Of a stretch of 64,000 bases of DNA, positions 23,746 to 36,067 are shown piece after piece. A program made the translations under genes and the position numbers. The stretch's first letter is position 1, and each line of letters opens with the position of its first letter. This stretch comes from Symsagittifera roscoffensis (Eukaryota > Xenacoelomorpha > Acoela > Convolutidae): positions 47,907,467-47,971,466 of the forward strand of contig NC_087070.1 of the NCBI RefSeq assembly GCF_963678635.1. The letters are read 5' to 3'. A model generated the notes under the pieces. That model saw only the letters and a list, made by a program, of their open reading frames with translations, was not told the origin of the DNA and ran no database searches.

Positions 23746-24056
23746 CTTTTTCCTACTGGGTTCCCAATCATATTCCAAATTCAACGCTCTAAATCCGCCC
23801 TGTGCCAAATTGTATTTCAAATCATATACATCGCTAACTAATGTTTGTTCTTACAACATTTGACAAAGTCCTGCTGTTCGGTAATCAAAAAATTCCATTA
23901 GGAAAAAAAGTTATTAAACCTAAGAAGTTGCAATCATAAAAACTATGGCCTTGAGAGAAAACTACGACTGGCTATGGCGGAAAAAATTGCGCCTGGCTTC
24001 TCAGAACCATTAACGAAGTAACAGATCGCCAACCTACTTACAAACAATAGCGGATT

Positions 24057-24250
24057 TCATGGGGGAAGGGGGGAGGGAGTGAGGCAGGGACTTCAGAGAC
24101 TTGGCCCCATGCCGACCCAAAGGGTCCCTCCTTTGTACTATTTTGAGATAGTGATTTGGGATAGCTGAGAAAATCAATTTGTTCGACCTACCAAAAAGGT
24201 CGAAAAAAAAATGATTGAAAAACTGCGCCTAACATTTTAGAGTTCTCAAG
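24057..24250. repeat. fragment of the CAGGGGCGGAT MITE
   Basis: It shares TGCCGACCCAAAGGGTCCC, CTTTG.TACT and a GACC..AAAAAGGTCGA stretch with the good copies; the outer ends are lost. Confidence 0.55.
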
Positions 24251-24605
24251 GAAACAAAACAATGCCTCCTCAGTCTTAAAAACAGGGCGCTCATCAAAAT
24301 ATTAATGCCTAACTACGTGGCATTCTTTAAAATTTAAGGCTTCCAAAGAGCGTAAGATAATAATTAAAATTTAGAAAAATTAAGGAAGTGTTGACCAAAA
24401 CTTCAATTCTTGCATTTTCTATGAATTAAAAACGTCTTGAATTGAAAACAAATCCATATAGTTTAGTACGTATGGAAACCTATGTGATTTAAGAAACCTA
24501 CATGAAAAACATTTAGTTTCTCATTCATGAACTATCTAGGAGTAATATTTGTTTCTCAAGTTAAAGAAACCCTTACTACGTAGCACTAATCTTACTATTA
24601 AAAAA

Positions 24606-24838
24606 AACTGAGAGTATCTTTTTTCACAAAAATCTTAAATAAATCTTGTTTTTGAGTTTTGCTTTATAGTTTAGATTTTGTCCGAAAACAAAAAAACCAA
24701 TAATAATTCTTCAAATAATTAAACCCACTAATAGCGTGGGAAAAAAAACTAGGAGAAGCATTTTTTCCAGAAATTTTAAATAAGTCGTGTTTTTGAGTTT
24801 TGCTTTATAACTTTGACTTTGTCCGAAAACATAAGGAG
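24606..24838. repeat. tandem duplication, period about 140 bp
   Basis: Two units share AAATAA.TC.TGTTTTTGAG, TTTTGCTTTATA and TTTGTCCGAAAACA. Confidence 0.75.
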
Positions 24839-25007
24839 AGCAAAAGGATTCTAAGAAATGTCACCCAAAATCATAAGTTATAATGTTAATTTTGTTTATA
24901 CGGGAAAAAAAATTGAAAAAAATCAGTTGCTCGAAGTAAAATGCCATTTTTACAGAGATTTTAGTTTATTTCAGCATAATTGATAACCATAGTTAATGTG
25001 GTTGTAG

Positions 25008-27284
25008 AATTGGCGATTCTACTGTCATACATGCTATAGTAACCTGAGCGTAAGATTGGTTCGTCATTAAGTTAAGTAGTACAGCCAACAAAGGGTAAAG
25101 TTCGAAATAGTTCAATCTTCGAAGATATCGTCCCTCCTATGCCAAAAAACAAAATTTGACAAAATTGTTGAACCCCCCCCCCCTCAAAATTGGAACTAAG
25201 AAAGCTAATGTTATACAAATCAGAGGAGCGATACTAGAGATGATTTGAACCGGGCATGCAAAAATCGGGACCCGTCAGACCCTTGGGGGGGGGGCAAGTG
25301 ATAAAGGTCCCCGGAAGTGTAAATGGCCCTATCAGAACTCGAAAACTAGCGGCGGTATCGGGCTCAAATTCTAGTTTGTTGAAGGCCTAGTTAAGGGAAG
25401 CTTAAGTTTGGAACCCCAGACCCCTAAGACTCCCACTTCCGGTTTTATACCCTAAGTAAACAAACCCACCCCTAACTTCCGGAAGTCGTTTCTCGGCCAC
25501 CGAGAAGCGCAGGGAGCTGAAACTTGGAGGGATGATAGGTAATGGCAAGATACATCTTGTATTATAATTTGAATCAAATCCGGGCTTTGGACCGGAAGCT
25601 ATTAACACTTGAAAAAACACCCCTTTAGACCGGAAATAGGCAATTTACGCGAAATGATGAACGGTGGCATAAGTATTTTATTGCGGCCATGGACATAGGA
25701 TACGGACCCCCCCCCCCCAAAAAAAAACCTGGTCAGTGAAAACCCTCCGGCGACTCCTTCCGGTGTTAAATGCCTTTTTACGGAAAAAAGTGATACTTTG
25801 GACCTTAGAAATGGGACAACGTGTGAAGTATTAATGGGATACGAATGGAACTTGGTAGTTAGGACCCGCATGGGATCTTGAACCCAAATTTGGAAGTTTG
25901 ACCCCGGAAATTTGACCTTAAGTTGACCTTTGGGCGTTTTGATTTCATGGTAAGCCCCAAGATTAACACCGGAAAGTGGCGTTTTTCCCAGTCCAACCAC
26001 TGGAAATGAGAATGGGTCCCCTTGCAAAAAATTGGGAGGAAAACTTATATATTGGGAAATAGAGCGGAAGCCGACAGAGATACATTCTTATATTGCAATC
26101 TTGGAGTAGTGGATTTAATTCAAAATGGACTTGGTAAACATTCGGTTCTGTTTAGCTTGGCAAATGATCTATTCAAAACAATTAAGCTGGACTAAAGAAA
26201 AGTAGTCCCAGAGCAATCTCATAGTAATAGGACCGCTGCATGAGAGTTAAGTTTCCTAATTAGTATGAAAGGACGGGGATTTTACGTGGCTTCCCGCTGG
26301 TGACTTTTTGCTTTGATTTGACCCCTAATAGACGAACTACGTTCCTTTGATAGCTAGAAAGTCGGGATTGGAACAGAGTACAGGTAGAAATTTGAGATGC
26401 TTGGAACGAATTAGCTACCAATGAAAAGGGTCTCCCCTACCCTTGGGAGGTCGGACCGTTAACGGGATAATTAAAATAAAGACCTTGGTAGGATTACTCA
26501 GTGAACAAAGCATGGTTTGAAGGTTGAGTTGAACTCGAGAGCTGAAGTTCACAGAGTTCAGGAATTGGTTGATTAGAATCGTGTGACATTTGTTTGCTTG
26601 ATCAAATTGTGACGGCTACCGCATGCCGGGTATCTATCAAGTGTGAAAAGATTGATAAAATAAACCGAAGTTGGCACGTGGCAGTGTTGACAGGAGGAGG
26701 GATATAGTCTTAAAACATGTGCGGAGGGGTGATTTAGGCGGATGTCAGGACTGATAGGGAATGGTGTGACTTAAGTAAAACTAAGTGTAAAGAAAGATAA
26801 GGAATTGGAGGGTACCGAAGAGCCTTTAAGATTCAGAACAGTTGTTGGATACTATTAAGAGTAGTTGGTTCTCAATCAGAGAAGAGAACAATTATTGCTA
26901 GTGAGCGAGTTGCGCTGGAACCCGAGTTTAGTACCGCGTTGAAATAGATGTGCGAGCGAGTTCCGCTGGAACCCGAGTTTAGTACCGAGTTGAACTAGTT
27001 GTGTCGCTGCTCTGCTAGATTAGGCGAGTTTTGAATCGATTCAAGCAAAAATTGATGAGAGATTGAAGGGAACGGGACACGGGCTTCAATATTGAAGTTG
27101 CTAAGTATTAGTGAGCTCAGTAAGGGCTCTGTAAATTGTTTTATTTCCTTTGCGATTGAGTATTTACTCATTGTGCCCGCGATTTGCTGAACTAGCTAGA
27201 AGCGTAAAAGGAGAAAAGAGCAGAAATTAAGGGGGAAATTGCGTAATTCTTTGATCGGCCGATTTAGTCTAATTACCAACATAA
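25008..27284. repeat. left terminal repeat of the 25008-34920 element
   Basis: It matches 32637-34920 over its full length with scattered substitutions and small indels. Inside, at about 26905-27003, a 51-bp unit (GCGAGTT.CGCTGGAACCCG and the following bases) is tandemly repeated twice. Confidence 0.85.
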
Positions 27285-27314
27285 CCCTTTCGGGATTGTG
27301 GGTCATATCGTGTC

Positions 27315-30300
27315 TTGGTGTCCCTCGCTAGTACAGAGTATAAAGGGGAGGAACTCTGCGGACTCTTAAGTAGAGTGAAAATGTGCTTAGAGAAGACGAC
27401 TCCCGTAATAACGATCTTTGGATCCAGCAACGACGAGTGTTTGACGAAGAGTAGACTAAACCACGACGAAGAAAATAAAGTGGGGCAACCTAGCAGCAAA
27501 CGAAGTATTCTTCAAAGCGAGAGTTGATGATGTGTTTCTGCTGGGAACCAAACTAGTGAGTTTGGGTTGTTCGAATTGTATCAACTACGCTGAGTTTAGA
27601 ATGACGCAACCGAGGAACGAACTGAAGAGCTACTGCGGTCCAAGGCATGACGGCGCTGTCATTCATGGCTGGACGTTCATGAAGTTGGAGATAAGATCAA
27701 TAACCGAGAAAAAAGCAGTTATTGTTGTCGAGGACTTGTTCGTACCTATGTTGATCAGTCTCAGCACACTAAAGAGGAATTCAGAAATCAGGGTGGACTA
27801 TCAGCGGCGCTGTATTCATGCAGGCGGTAGTTCGGGGCCATTGTTGGAAGAGATAGGCCCTCCCTTGGACCAAAGTAGGATGTGGAAGAGTGTAGCCCAC
27901 TCCGACGGTCCGAGAGTCTCCGCACGAGAATTGGGTGCACCCAGACTCGAATGGGCTGACAAGAGACGAGCTTTCGTTTGTGGCAGAGTCTGCGGCGAGG
28001 TAGCGGATATCGAGATTGACAATACGACAGATTGCAATCTGATATCTGAAGGACTGCTCGAGCTCCTCGGGTTCGCTGCCGCTGTCCGGAGGTTCAGTGG
28101 AAGTTGGAAGGAACCTTCAAAGAGAAAAATAGAAAAGTTGAGACCCTTGGATACATCAGGGCGAAGATTGAATTTGGAAGTTTCCAGGAGGTGTTCACAT
28201 TGATCATTGTCGGCAAGGGCTTGCTTGACTCCTATGTGGTCCTCAGTGCTCGGGAGCTCAAAGAGTGTCATGGTCTATTTATGAGCGACAAAGAGTCAGC
28301 CATCTGCCACGAGACTAATGCTATGCAGCCAGTCTCAGTGAAATTCGAGAAACTACCAAAAACAGTCACAATCGTGCTGAACGAGGAAGCAGTTGGGACT
28401 AAGAAGAAAATGACGATGAGAAATTCGGAAGAATCAAAGAAGCCGAATACAAGTATGGTTAGCGAACAAACCACGATGACCGAACCCGATTTAACTACTA
28501 TAACTTATTCGAGACGAAATGATAACGACGATTCATCCGGCAGTAGATTGGTGCTGGAAGCGGCTGAAGGGCCAAACGAGGTTTGCCCGAAACAGCACTT
28601 GGTTGTTGGGTTTGTGGACAACCTCCTAATTTGGATGGAGCTGGAAGAGACTACTGCAGTCCACATGATGAATGTATGGGCTTTCATGATCCTAGAATCT
28701 TCCCTTCAGCTTGAGGCGGTCAACGGGAAAAGTCACGAGTGGTGGGATGATCAGGTTAATGACGTTGTTTTTTTGGGCCAGGCAGAAGTGGATGTGCAGA
28801 TTGGGACATTCACCGAGCGACTGGATGTCGTTGTGGTGGCGGCTACTGAGATAGAAGTCGACGTCGTAATGAGCCTCAAACATTTGGAAGGACGACACGG
28901 GATGCTCCTCGAACGTCCCAGAGGAGTGCTACGGACTGGAAGGGAAGGAACAGTTGAGGTGATCATCGAAGACTGCGAAGAAACGATTTCACATCACTTC
29001 GAAGTTGTGCTTGACGGGGGCAGAAACCCAGAGATCCCAAGAGCAACGAGCAAAGTTAAAGACGAAAACCAGCTGGCCCACGAAGGGTTTGGTGTATTGG
29101 CCGAGCCTGTTGGCAAAGAGGGCGTCATGTAAGGATCACGTAGCGGTGAAGCAGAGCTCATTGCCCGCGCCGAGACCCAGTTTTTCGATTTTTTACCTAG
29201 CGAGGGTAACGTTGAGGTCGCAACTGAAGTCAAATCAAACGCAGGGTGGAGAACGAGATCAGTTGAAACTCTCAGGAAGTTTGTGAATGCGTTCGCAACT
29301 GGCGTGTATATGGACACAGAACTTGTCGACAAGATTGTGGGCAACTTGATGCTACTGGATGCTTTTCAGACGTTGCAGCCACGACCGGTTGTACTGCCGT
29401 TCAACGGAAGATTGATTGGAAGATGTGACAAAAATGTCCGAGATGTTGAAGTGGTGGGATTAATTTCCGTGGAGATCAAGCTGGGGAGACTAAAGAGATT
29501 TTTCCAACCGTAGTCATGGAGAACCACGAGATTGACACGGACATGGTTCCGAGTACTCGATAGATGAACGAATGTATAGGAAGTTTCTATGATGAGAAGT
29601 CAAAGAAAATCTTCACGAATGCCGATCCGAACTCTGCAGTGCCGTTCGAATGGGATTCAGCTTTGCGACCCCAGAAAAATGATCTAGTTGGAGTATCGCC
29701 AATGCATTCTGTAGCTGGGTGAGAAGAAGGAGCAAAGAAGCAGATGAACGCTTACAAGGGAGAAGAACTTTGTTGTGAGCCAATATCGGACACAGGTGAG
29801 AAGATGGTTGCATCGACTTCTGTGGAACAGGACGACAAGTACTGGATGCCATGTCGCGCCTTCACGAATGATTATGTCAACGGAAGGGCGGCCAAAATTG
29901 AATTGGATCGGGACATTGAATGGACCCTGTTAAGCTACAAAACCTACCGATCGATTGGATCAGAGGTGCCCCTGAGACAGGCCGAGGAAATTCTTGAGAC
30001 AAAAAATCGGAGAAAGTTTTGATTGATCGGAAGATTGATTGGAAGATGTGACAAAAATGTCCGAGATGTTGAAGTGGTGGGATTAATTTCCGTGGAGATC
30101 AAGCTGGGGAGACTAAAGAGATTTTTCCAACCGTAGTCATGGAGAACCACGAGATTGACACGGACATGGTTCCGAGTACTCGATAGATGAACGAATGTAT
30201 AGGAAGTTTCTATGATGAGAAGTCAAAGAAAATCTTCACGAATGCCGATCCGAACTCTGCAGTGCCGTTCGAATGGGATTCAGCTTTGCGACCCCAGAAA

Positions 30301-31859
30301 AATGATCTAGTTGGAGTATCGCCAATGCATTCTGTAGCTGGGTGAGAAGAAGGAGCAAAGAAGCAGATGAACGCTTACAAGGGAGAAGAACTTTGTTGTG
30401 AGCCAATATCGGACACAGGTGAGAAGATGGTTGCATCGACTTCTGTGGAACAGGACGACAAGTACTGGATGCCATGTCGCGCCTTCACGAATGATTATGT
30501 CAACGGAAGGGCGGCCAAAATTGAATTGGATCGGGACATTGAATGGACCCTGTTAAGCTACAAAACCTACCGATCGATTGGATCAGAGGTGCCCCTGAGA
30601 CAGGCCGAGGAAATTCTTGAGACAAAAAATCGGAGAAAGTTTGGATGTAGTCGGCAAAGGGTCGGCTGTGCTGCAACTGGGACAATTTAACAGAAGGATC
30701 GATGTCTTGGTGGTCGATGGACTGGATGTTGATCTAACATTTGGACTCGTTTGGTATGAACGGAACGAGGATTTCGTTTTCGACATGAAGAACGATGTTT
30801 TGAAAACTGGAAAGAAGTGCAGTAGTCCAATTGAGGTTAGATTCAGATGTCCTGGGATTCCATCCTGGGCGATTTCGCGTCCGAGATGGAATGGAGACAG
30901 GCAGAGTATGCGTCAACGCAGATGTGTCTACAGACTCTTGTGAGGCGGAGAGTGCGAAGCCGCTAAAGTGGGCGCTGGCTTACACCGAGAGTGCAGGTTC
31001 TGGCTCAAAAATGGCTGGGTTTGACGTGGCAGTGACACGCGAAAATAAAACCGGCAAAGTGGGAACAGTTGACGACGCTGCCGAGCGAGTCGGCACCGAA
31101 GTTTCCGAAAGTAGCGGTCAGGAAAACGAGTGAAAGGGAAGGAGTCATGGCTCTTTGAGAGAAGGTGATCTGGAGAATTGCGAACCCGACGACAACTCAA
31201 TGGAACACGTCTGACCAAAGGAGACGGGACACAATGTGAAATCGGTCGATGAGCATAGTGAAGAGAAAGCTGTGGTAAAAGGCGAGGTTACGAGTGGAAA
31301 ATTGATTGAAGTGGGGGAGTCAATGCGTGGAATTGGATAATGTTGCCGTTTCCTTCCAATTTTGAGTCGCCTAATTACATCCTTGCTGTCACACAGAAAC
31401 GATACACGAAGCGTACTCACGATGGTTGGACGGGAGAGAAAAGATGTAACGATTGATCCGGGCGGGAATGAGAACGACACGAAGGGCTCTTTCGACGGAT
31501 CTGACGATGATGAGTTGAGTTTTGACGAGGACGAGACTGCAGATGGTTCTCTGAGTAGTGGGGACAATGTCTCTGCGGGAGGACAGATGATGAAAGAAAC
31601 CGTTCAAAGGCCAGATGACAATAACACGTACGAAACAAAAAGTACTTGGGCTGAATCGTGCCAAGAGATGACGGAAACCACGTGCAAACATAGAATGTCT
31701 ACGGAAGTATGGGACGAACGTCAAAATCTGCAAGCGAGTAGCAGCTCAGAAGGTTCATTCAGGCCTTTCAAGCTATGCCAAACAGACGAAGAACGAGCTG
31801 GATTCGACGCCAGAAGGGAAGTGGGGCTTAAAGAAAAGAAGGTTGCCAACTCGCATTGA
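27315..31859 (+). pseudogene. decayed coding interior with serial retropepsin-like domains
   Basis: The plus strand holds a series of open stretches whose translations repeat one theme. A Gly-x-x-(A/V)-x-(I/V)-x-(I/L)-(D/E) strand is followed by a hydrophobic LLS/LIS turn, and later by a G-x-(A/V)-x-(V/L)-x-(V/L)-G-x-F strand, a VVV run and a closing helix. This is the layout of retropepsins and occurs at about 27530-27830, 27960-28310, 28600-28990 and 30480-30820. A weaker trace lies at 29300-29500. The last part (31430-31560) is acidic and low-complexity. The stretch is broken in several places. Retropepsin likeness is my reading of the pattern; I saw no reverse transcriptase or integrase motif. 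Confidence 0.5.
29404..30645. repeat. 623-bp tandem duplication inside the LTR-like element
   Basis: 29404-30020 is followed by a near-identical copy at 30027-30645 (offset 623). The two copies look almost the same, so this duplication is much younger than the split between the two terminal repeats. Confidence 0.92.
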
Positions 31860-32636
31860 TCGATGAAAAAAGTCTGGACTCATTCGGGGAAGCTGAGGTT
31901 GACCGGGGCTGGGTTAAATCTGAATGCGAGGTCCCCAAGCAGTGCTGGCGACCACCCGACGATAAGGTGACAAATGAAGACGGAGAAGGTGACTAGACGG
32001 TGCCGCAGCAGGACTACAGGCACCTCGTGCTCGAGGACAGATGGAAATGACAGTAGAAGACTTGAGGTGAGAGATCGGAAGTGTGAAGTTGCCGGATTGC
32101 AGTGAGTGAAACTGAAAACTCTTTCTCCCTCTCTACCTTACTAATCTCATCCGCGACATTTATAATTGCATTAGAAGTATCTCTACCAGTAGGACGGATA
32201 GAAACTGAGTGAAATTTTTGGTTGAACACTTTATAGTTTCGATAGAATGGTGGAGGCATTTCACAACGCCTTGAAAATCTTTCTTAGACTTTTAGTTGCT
32301 TCACTCAAGGAAGCAACCCTTGGTGCTAACATAGATAAATTGATTATGAAAGAGTCTACGGAAACTGAAGCCCACGGTTCGCTGCGTTGCAACACGTAAA
32401 CGATGGTGCATATAAGTTGTGTCAAAAACTGGAGAGTCGTACAAGGCGGTGTAGTATAGCAGAAAAAGCGAAAATCTTGTTATCCAAAAAAAATTGTTGT
32501 TGAAAGAGGGATTAGATATTAGACAAAGAGTCGAGTTGAGGTGTTAGATTAGTAGATTTATATACCTTAGTAGAGAGACGGTAAAAAGAATTGTTTTTAG
32601 CATTGTTCGACAGAATAATATGCTAGAAATGAAGAC

Positions 32637-34920
32637 TGTAGAATTGGCAATTATACTGTCTTACATGCTATAGTAACCTGAGCGTAAGATTGGTTCGTCA
32701 ATAAGTTAAATAGTACAGCCAACAAAGGGTAAAGTTCGAAATAGTTCAATCTTCGAAGATATCGTCCCTCCTATGCCAAAAAACAAAATTTGACAAAATC
32801 GTCGAACCCCTTCCCTTCAAAATCGGAACTAAGAAAGCTAATATTATGCAAATCAGAGGAGCGATACTAGAGATGATTTGAACCGGGCATGCAAAAATCG
32901 GGACCCGTCAGACCCTTGGGGGGCAAGTGATAAATGTCCGCGGAAGTGTAAATGGCCATATCAGAACTCGGAAACTAGCGGCGGTATCGGGCTCAAATTC
33001 TAGTTTGTTGAAGGCCTAGTTAAGGGAAGCTTAAGTTTGGAACCCCAGATCCCTAAGACCCCCACTTCCGGTTTTATACCCTAAGTAAACAAACCCACCC
33101 CTAACTTCCGGAAGTCGTTTTTCGAGCACCGAGGAGCGCAGGGAGCTGAAACATGGAGTGATGATAGGTAGTGGCAAGATACATCTTGTATTATAGTTTG
33201 AATCAAATTCGGCGGTTGGACCGGAAGCTATTAGCAATTGGAAAAACACCCCCGTAGACCGGAAATAGGCAATTTACGCGAAATGATTTACAGTGGCATA
33301 CGTATTTTTTTTGCGGCAATGGACAAAAAATACGGACCCCGAAAAAAGACCCCTAGTGAGTGAAAACCCTCCGGCGACTCCTTCCGGTGTGAAAAGCCTT
33401 TTTTCCGGAAAAAATGATGCTGGGCCTTAGAAATGGGATTACTTGTGAAGTATTAATGGGATATGAATGGAAATTGTTAGTTAGGACCCCCATAGGATCT
33501 TGAACCCAAATTTGGAAGTTTGACCTCAGAAGATTGACCTTAAGTTGACCTTTGGGCGTTTTGACCCCAAAATTGTTGGAAAGCCCCAAGATTAACACCG
33601 GAAAGTGGCGTATTTCCCAGCCCAACCCCTGGAAATGAGAATGAGTCACCTTGCTAAAAAACGGGAGGAAAACTTATATATTGGGAATTAGAGCAGAAGC
33701 CGATAGAGATACAGTCTTACATAGCAACCTTGGAGTTGTGGATTTAATTCAAAATGGACTTGGTAAACATTGGGTTCTGTTTAGCTTGGCGAATGATCTA
33801 TTAATAAAAATTCGACTAGACTAAAGAAAAGTAGTCTCAAAGCAATCTGTTAGTAATAGGACCGCGGCATGAGATTTAAGTTTCTTAAAAAATATGAATG
33901 GATAGGGTTTTTTTTTCTTTGGCTTATCGATGGTGACTTTCTGGTTTGATTTGACCCCTTATAGACGAACTACGTTCCTTTGATAGCTAGAAAGTCGAGA
34001 TTGGAATAGAGTACAGGTAAAAATTTGAAATGCTTGGAACGAATTAGCTACCAATGAAAAGGGTCTCCCCCTACCCTTGGGAGGTCGGACCATTAACGGG
34101 ATAATTAAAATAAAGACCTTGGGAGGATTACCGAGTAAACATAGCATGGTTTGGAGGTTGAGTTGAACTCGAGAGCTGAAATTCACAGAGTTCAGGAGTT
34201 GGTTGATTAGAATCGTGTGACATTTGTTTGCTTGGTCAAATTGTAACAGCTACCGCATGCCGGTTATCTATTAAGTGTGAGAAGATTAATAAAAGAAAAC
34301 GAAGTTGGCACGTGGCAGAGTTGACAGGAGGAGGGATATAATCTTAAAACATGTGCGGAGGGGTGATTTAGGCGGATGTCAGGACTGATAGGGAATAGCG
34401 TGACTTAGGTAAAACTAAGTGTAAAGAAAGATAAGGAATTGGAGGGTACCGGAGAGGCTTTAAGAGTCTGAACAGTTGTTGGCTACTATTAAGAGTAGTT
34501 GGTTCTCAATCAGAGAAGAGAACAGTTATTGCTAGTGAGCGAGTTGCGCTGGAACCCGAGTTTAGTACCGGGTTGAAATAGTTGTGCGAGCGAGTTCCGC
34601 TGGAACCCGAGTTAAGTACCGAGTTGAACTAGTTGTGTCGCTGCTCTGCTAGAGTAGGCGAGTTTTTAATCGAGTCAAGCAAAAACTGATGAGCGATTGA
34701 ACGGAACGGGACACGGGCTTCAATATTGAAGCTGCTAAGTAGTAGTTAGCTCATTAAGGGCTCTGTAAATTGTTTTATTTCCTTTGCGATTGAGAATTTT
34801 TTCATTGTGCCCGCGATTTGCTGAACTAGCTAGAAGCGTAAAAGGAGAGCCGAAAAAAGCTGAAATTAAGGGGGAAATTGCGTAATCCTTTGATCGGCCG
34901 ATTTAGTCTAACCACCAACA
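32637..34920. repeat. right terminal repeat of the 25008-34920 element
   Basis: Direct repeat of 25008-27284, including the tandem 51-bp units (about 34536-34640). It ends ..CCAACATAAC, followed by AATGTTGG. Confidence 0.85.
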
Positions 34921-34984
34921 TAACAATGTTGGACATGGCACAGAATTTTTGCAAATTTTCTACAAAATTTTTTCAAAAACCATC

Positions 34985-35295
34985 CAATTAAGAACTAAGA
35001 AGAAAAAGAATTATAATTGGTTATGATGCACTGTAATGGTTTTTTGGTTTTTAAAACAAACGATTTCATCAATTATCTTGACAAATTAATCAATATCAAT
35101 ATAAAAAAAGAATAAGTTCGATTACTACGGACGATAATGGAAATATAATTTTTTTCGAAAAAAAAAAGATTATAATGATGAAAAAAAATAATTTTTTGAT
35201 CTGGATGGTACATCTGTTATGGGTTATAATGGATTATTTTTGTCGCGGAAGTCCATAATAACCTATCAAAATCCATGGTCCCTTGCTGTCGGTGC
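34985..35295. repeat. decayed AATCGATT-type MITE fragment
   Basis: The right end ..AAAATCCATGGTCCCTTGCTG then TCGGTGCG resembles the family end, and the interior has TTATAAT-rich words. The left end is not clear. Confidence 0.4.
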
Positions 35296-35853
35296 GTTAT
35301 GAACAAAAAAATAGTTGTTGCAAACAAGTTTTTTTGGGAAATGATTGCTTAAGCATAAAATGAGTTTGAGAAAAAAAGAACGAACAATTAATCTATGATT
35401 TTGAAATAAGTACTGCAACTTAAAATAGTACTTCAAAATAAGTACTTCGAAGTAAAAATAATTGCATGTCATACGCCTTTACTATATAGAAACTGTATTA
35501 TACAACTGTATATACAACAGTATATACAACTGATACTATACACCCATATAATATACATATATGAAAATAAATAACCCTTTCACCATAAAATAGTTACAGA
35601 TAAAATTAGATAACCGTCGAATCAGTCAATTAATTTTCAAATTTGCCTTTTTCTCGCCAAATAGTTTTCTACGTTTTTTCGAGTTTTCATTCAATTCTAC
35701 AGTTTTTTTTCGAGATGACGGCTTGTAAAAATAGCTCTTTAGACTCACATTTTTACGAACTTGGCCGACATTTACACCATCATAAATTTAATTGGCCACC
35801 AAAAAATGAGCTTGGTTTTCGTGGCTTTAAAAAAGTTTTTTTTTCTGTTTCAG
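35296..35853. other. intron 7, 3' end
   Basis: AT-rich, with a short run of TATACAACTG-type repeats near 35500-35560. No gene; it ends with the acceptor tract TTTCTGTTTCAG. Confidence 0.6.
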
Positions 35854-35933
35854 CAATTCTACAGATGTTAGATGAGGCTTCAGCTAGTAGACACTCTGAT
35901 TGCTACAAAGAAATTGTCAAACAAGTGTCAAAT
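35854..35933 (+). CDS. PROM: prominin exon 8: first extracellular loop
   Basis: It lies between CTGTTTCAG and donor GTAAGT. One carried base plus 80 give 27 codons: AILQMLDEASASRHSDCYKE and then IVKQVSN. It ends in phase 0, before a 69-bp intron. The phase match with exon 7 across the element-filled intron shows that the transposon load does not break the gene model. Confidence 0.82.
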
Positions 35934-36002
35934 GTAAGTGAAAGCATCACAAATCGAACTACGGAATAGATTTAGGTTTTGCAAATGTTTTTTTTCTCCT
36001 AG

Positions 36003-36067
36003 ATTTCAGAGCTGCTTCCCGGTAAAGCTTCCGACTATGAAGACATCATCTCAAACGATATTTACAG
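36003..36067 (+). CDS. PROM: prominin exon 9: end of first extracellular loop
   Basis: Acceptor TCTCCTAG, donor GTATTT; 21 codons plus two bases encode ISELLPGKASDYEDIISNDI then Y. It corresponds to the vertebrate stretch with NLPTLEEYDSYWW just before TM3. The split Arg codon is completed in exon 10. Confidence 0.82.

Larger units (their letters stand above)
25008..34920. mobile_element. LTR-element-like fossil with 2.3-kb terminal repeats and no visible RT
   Basis: Two direct repeats of about 2.28 kb (25008-27284 and 32637-34920) flank 5.35 kb of unrelated interior. Each starts TGTAGAATTGGC and ends ..CCAACATAAC. By eye they are about 94-95 percent identical, so the insertion is much older than the BEL/Pao array. 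The interior shows repeated retropepsin-like stretches but nothing I can identify as reverse transcriptase, RNase H or integrase, so it is probably a non-autonomous LTR element of the LARD type. Its coding part is broken in several places. I found no clear target duplication, so an ordinary large flanking duplication is a less likely alternative. Confidence 0.6.

Noticed and set aside
25602-26027. 141-codon antisense open frame in the left terminal repeat
   Set aside because: It is not kept as one frame in the other terminal repeat and has no domain.
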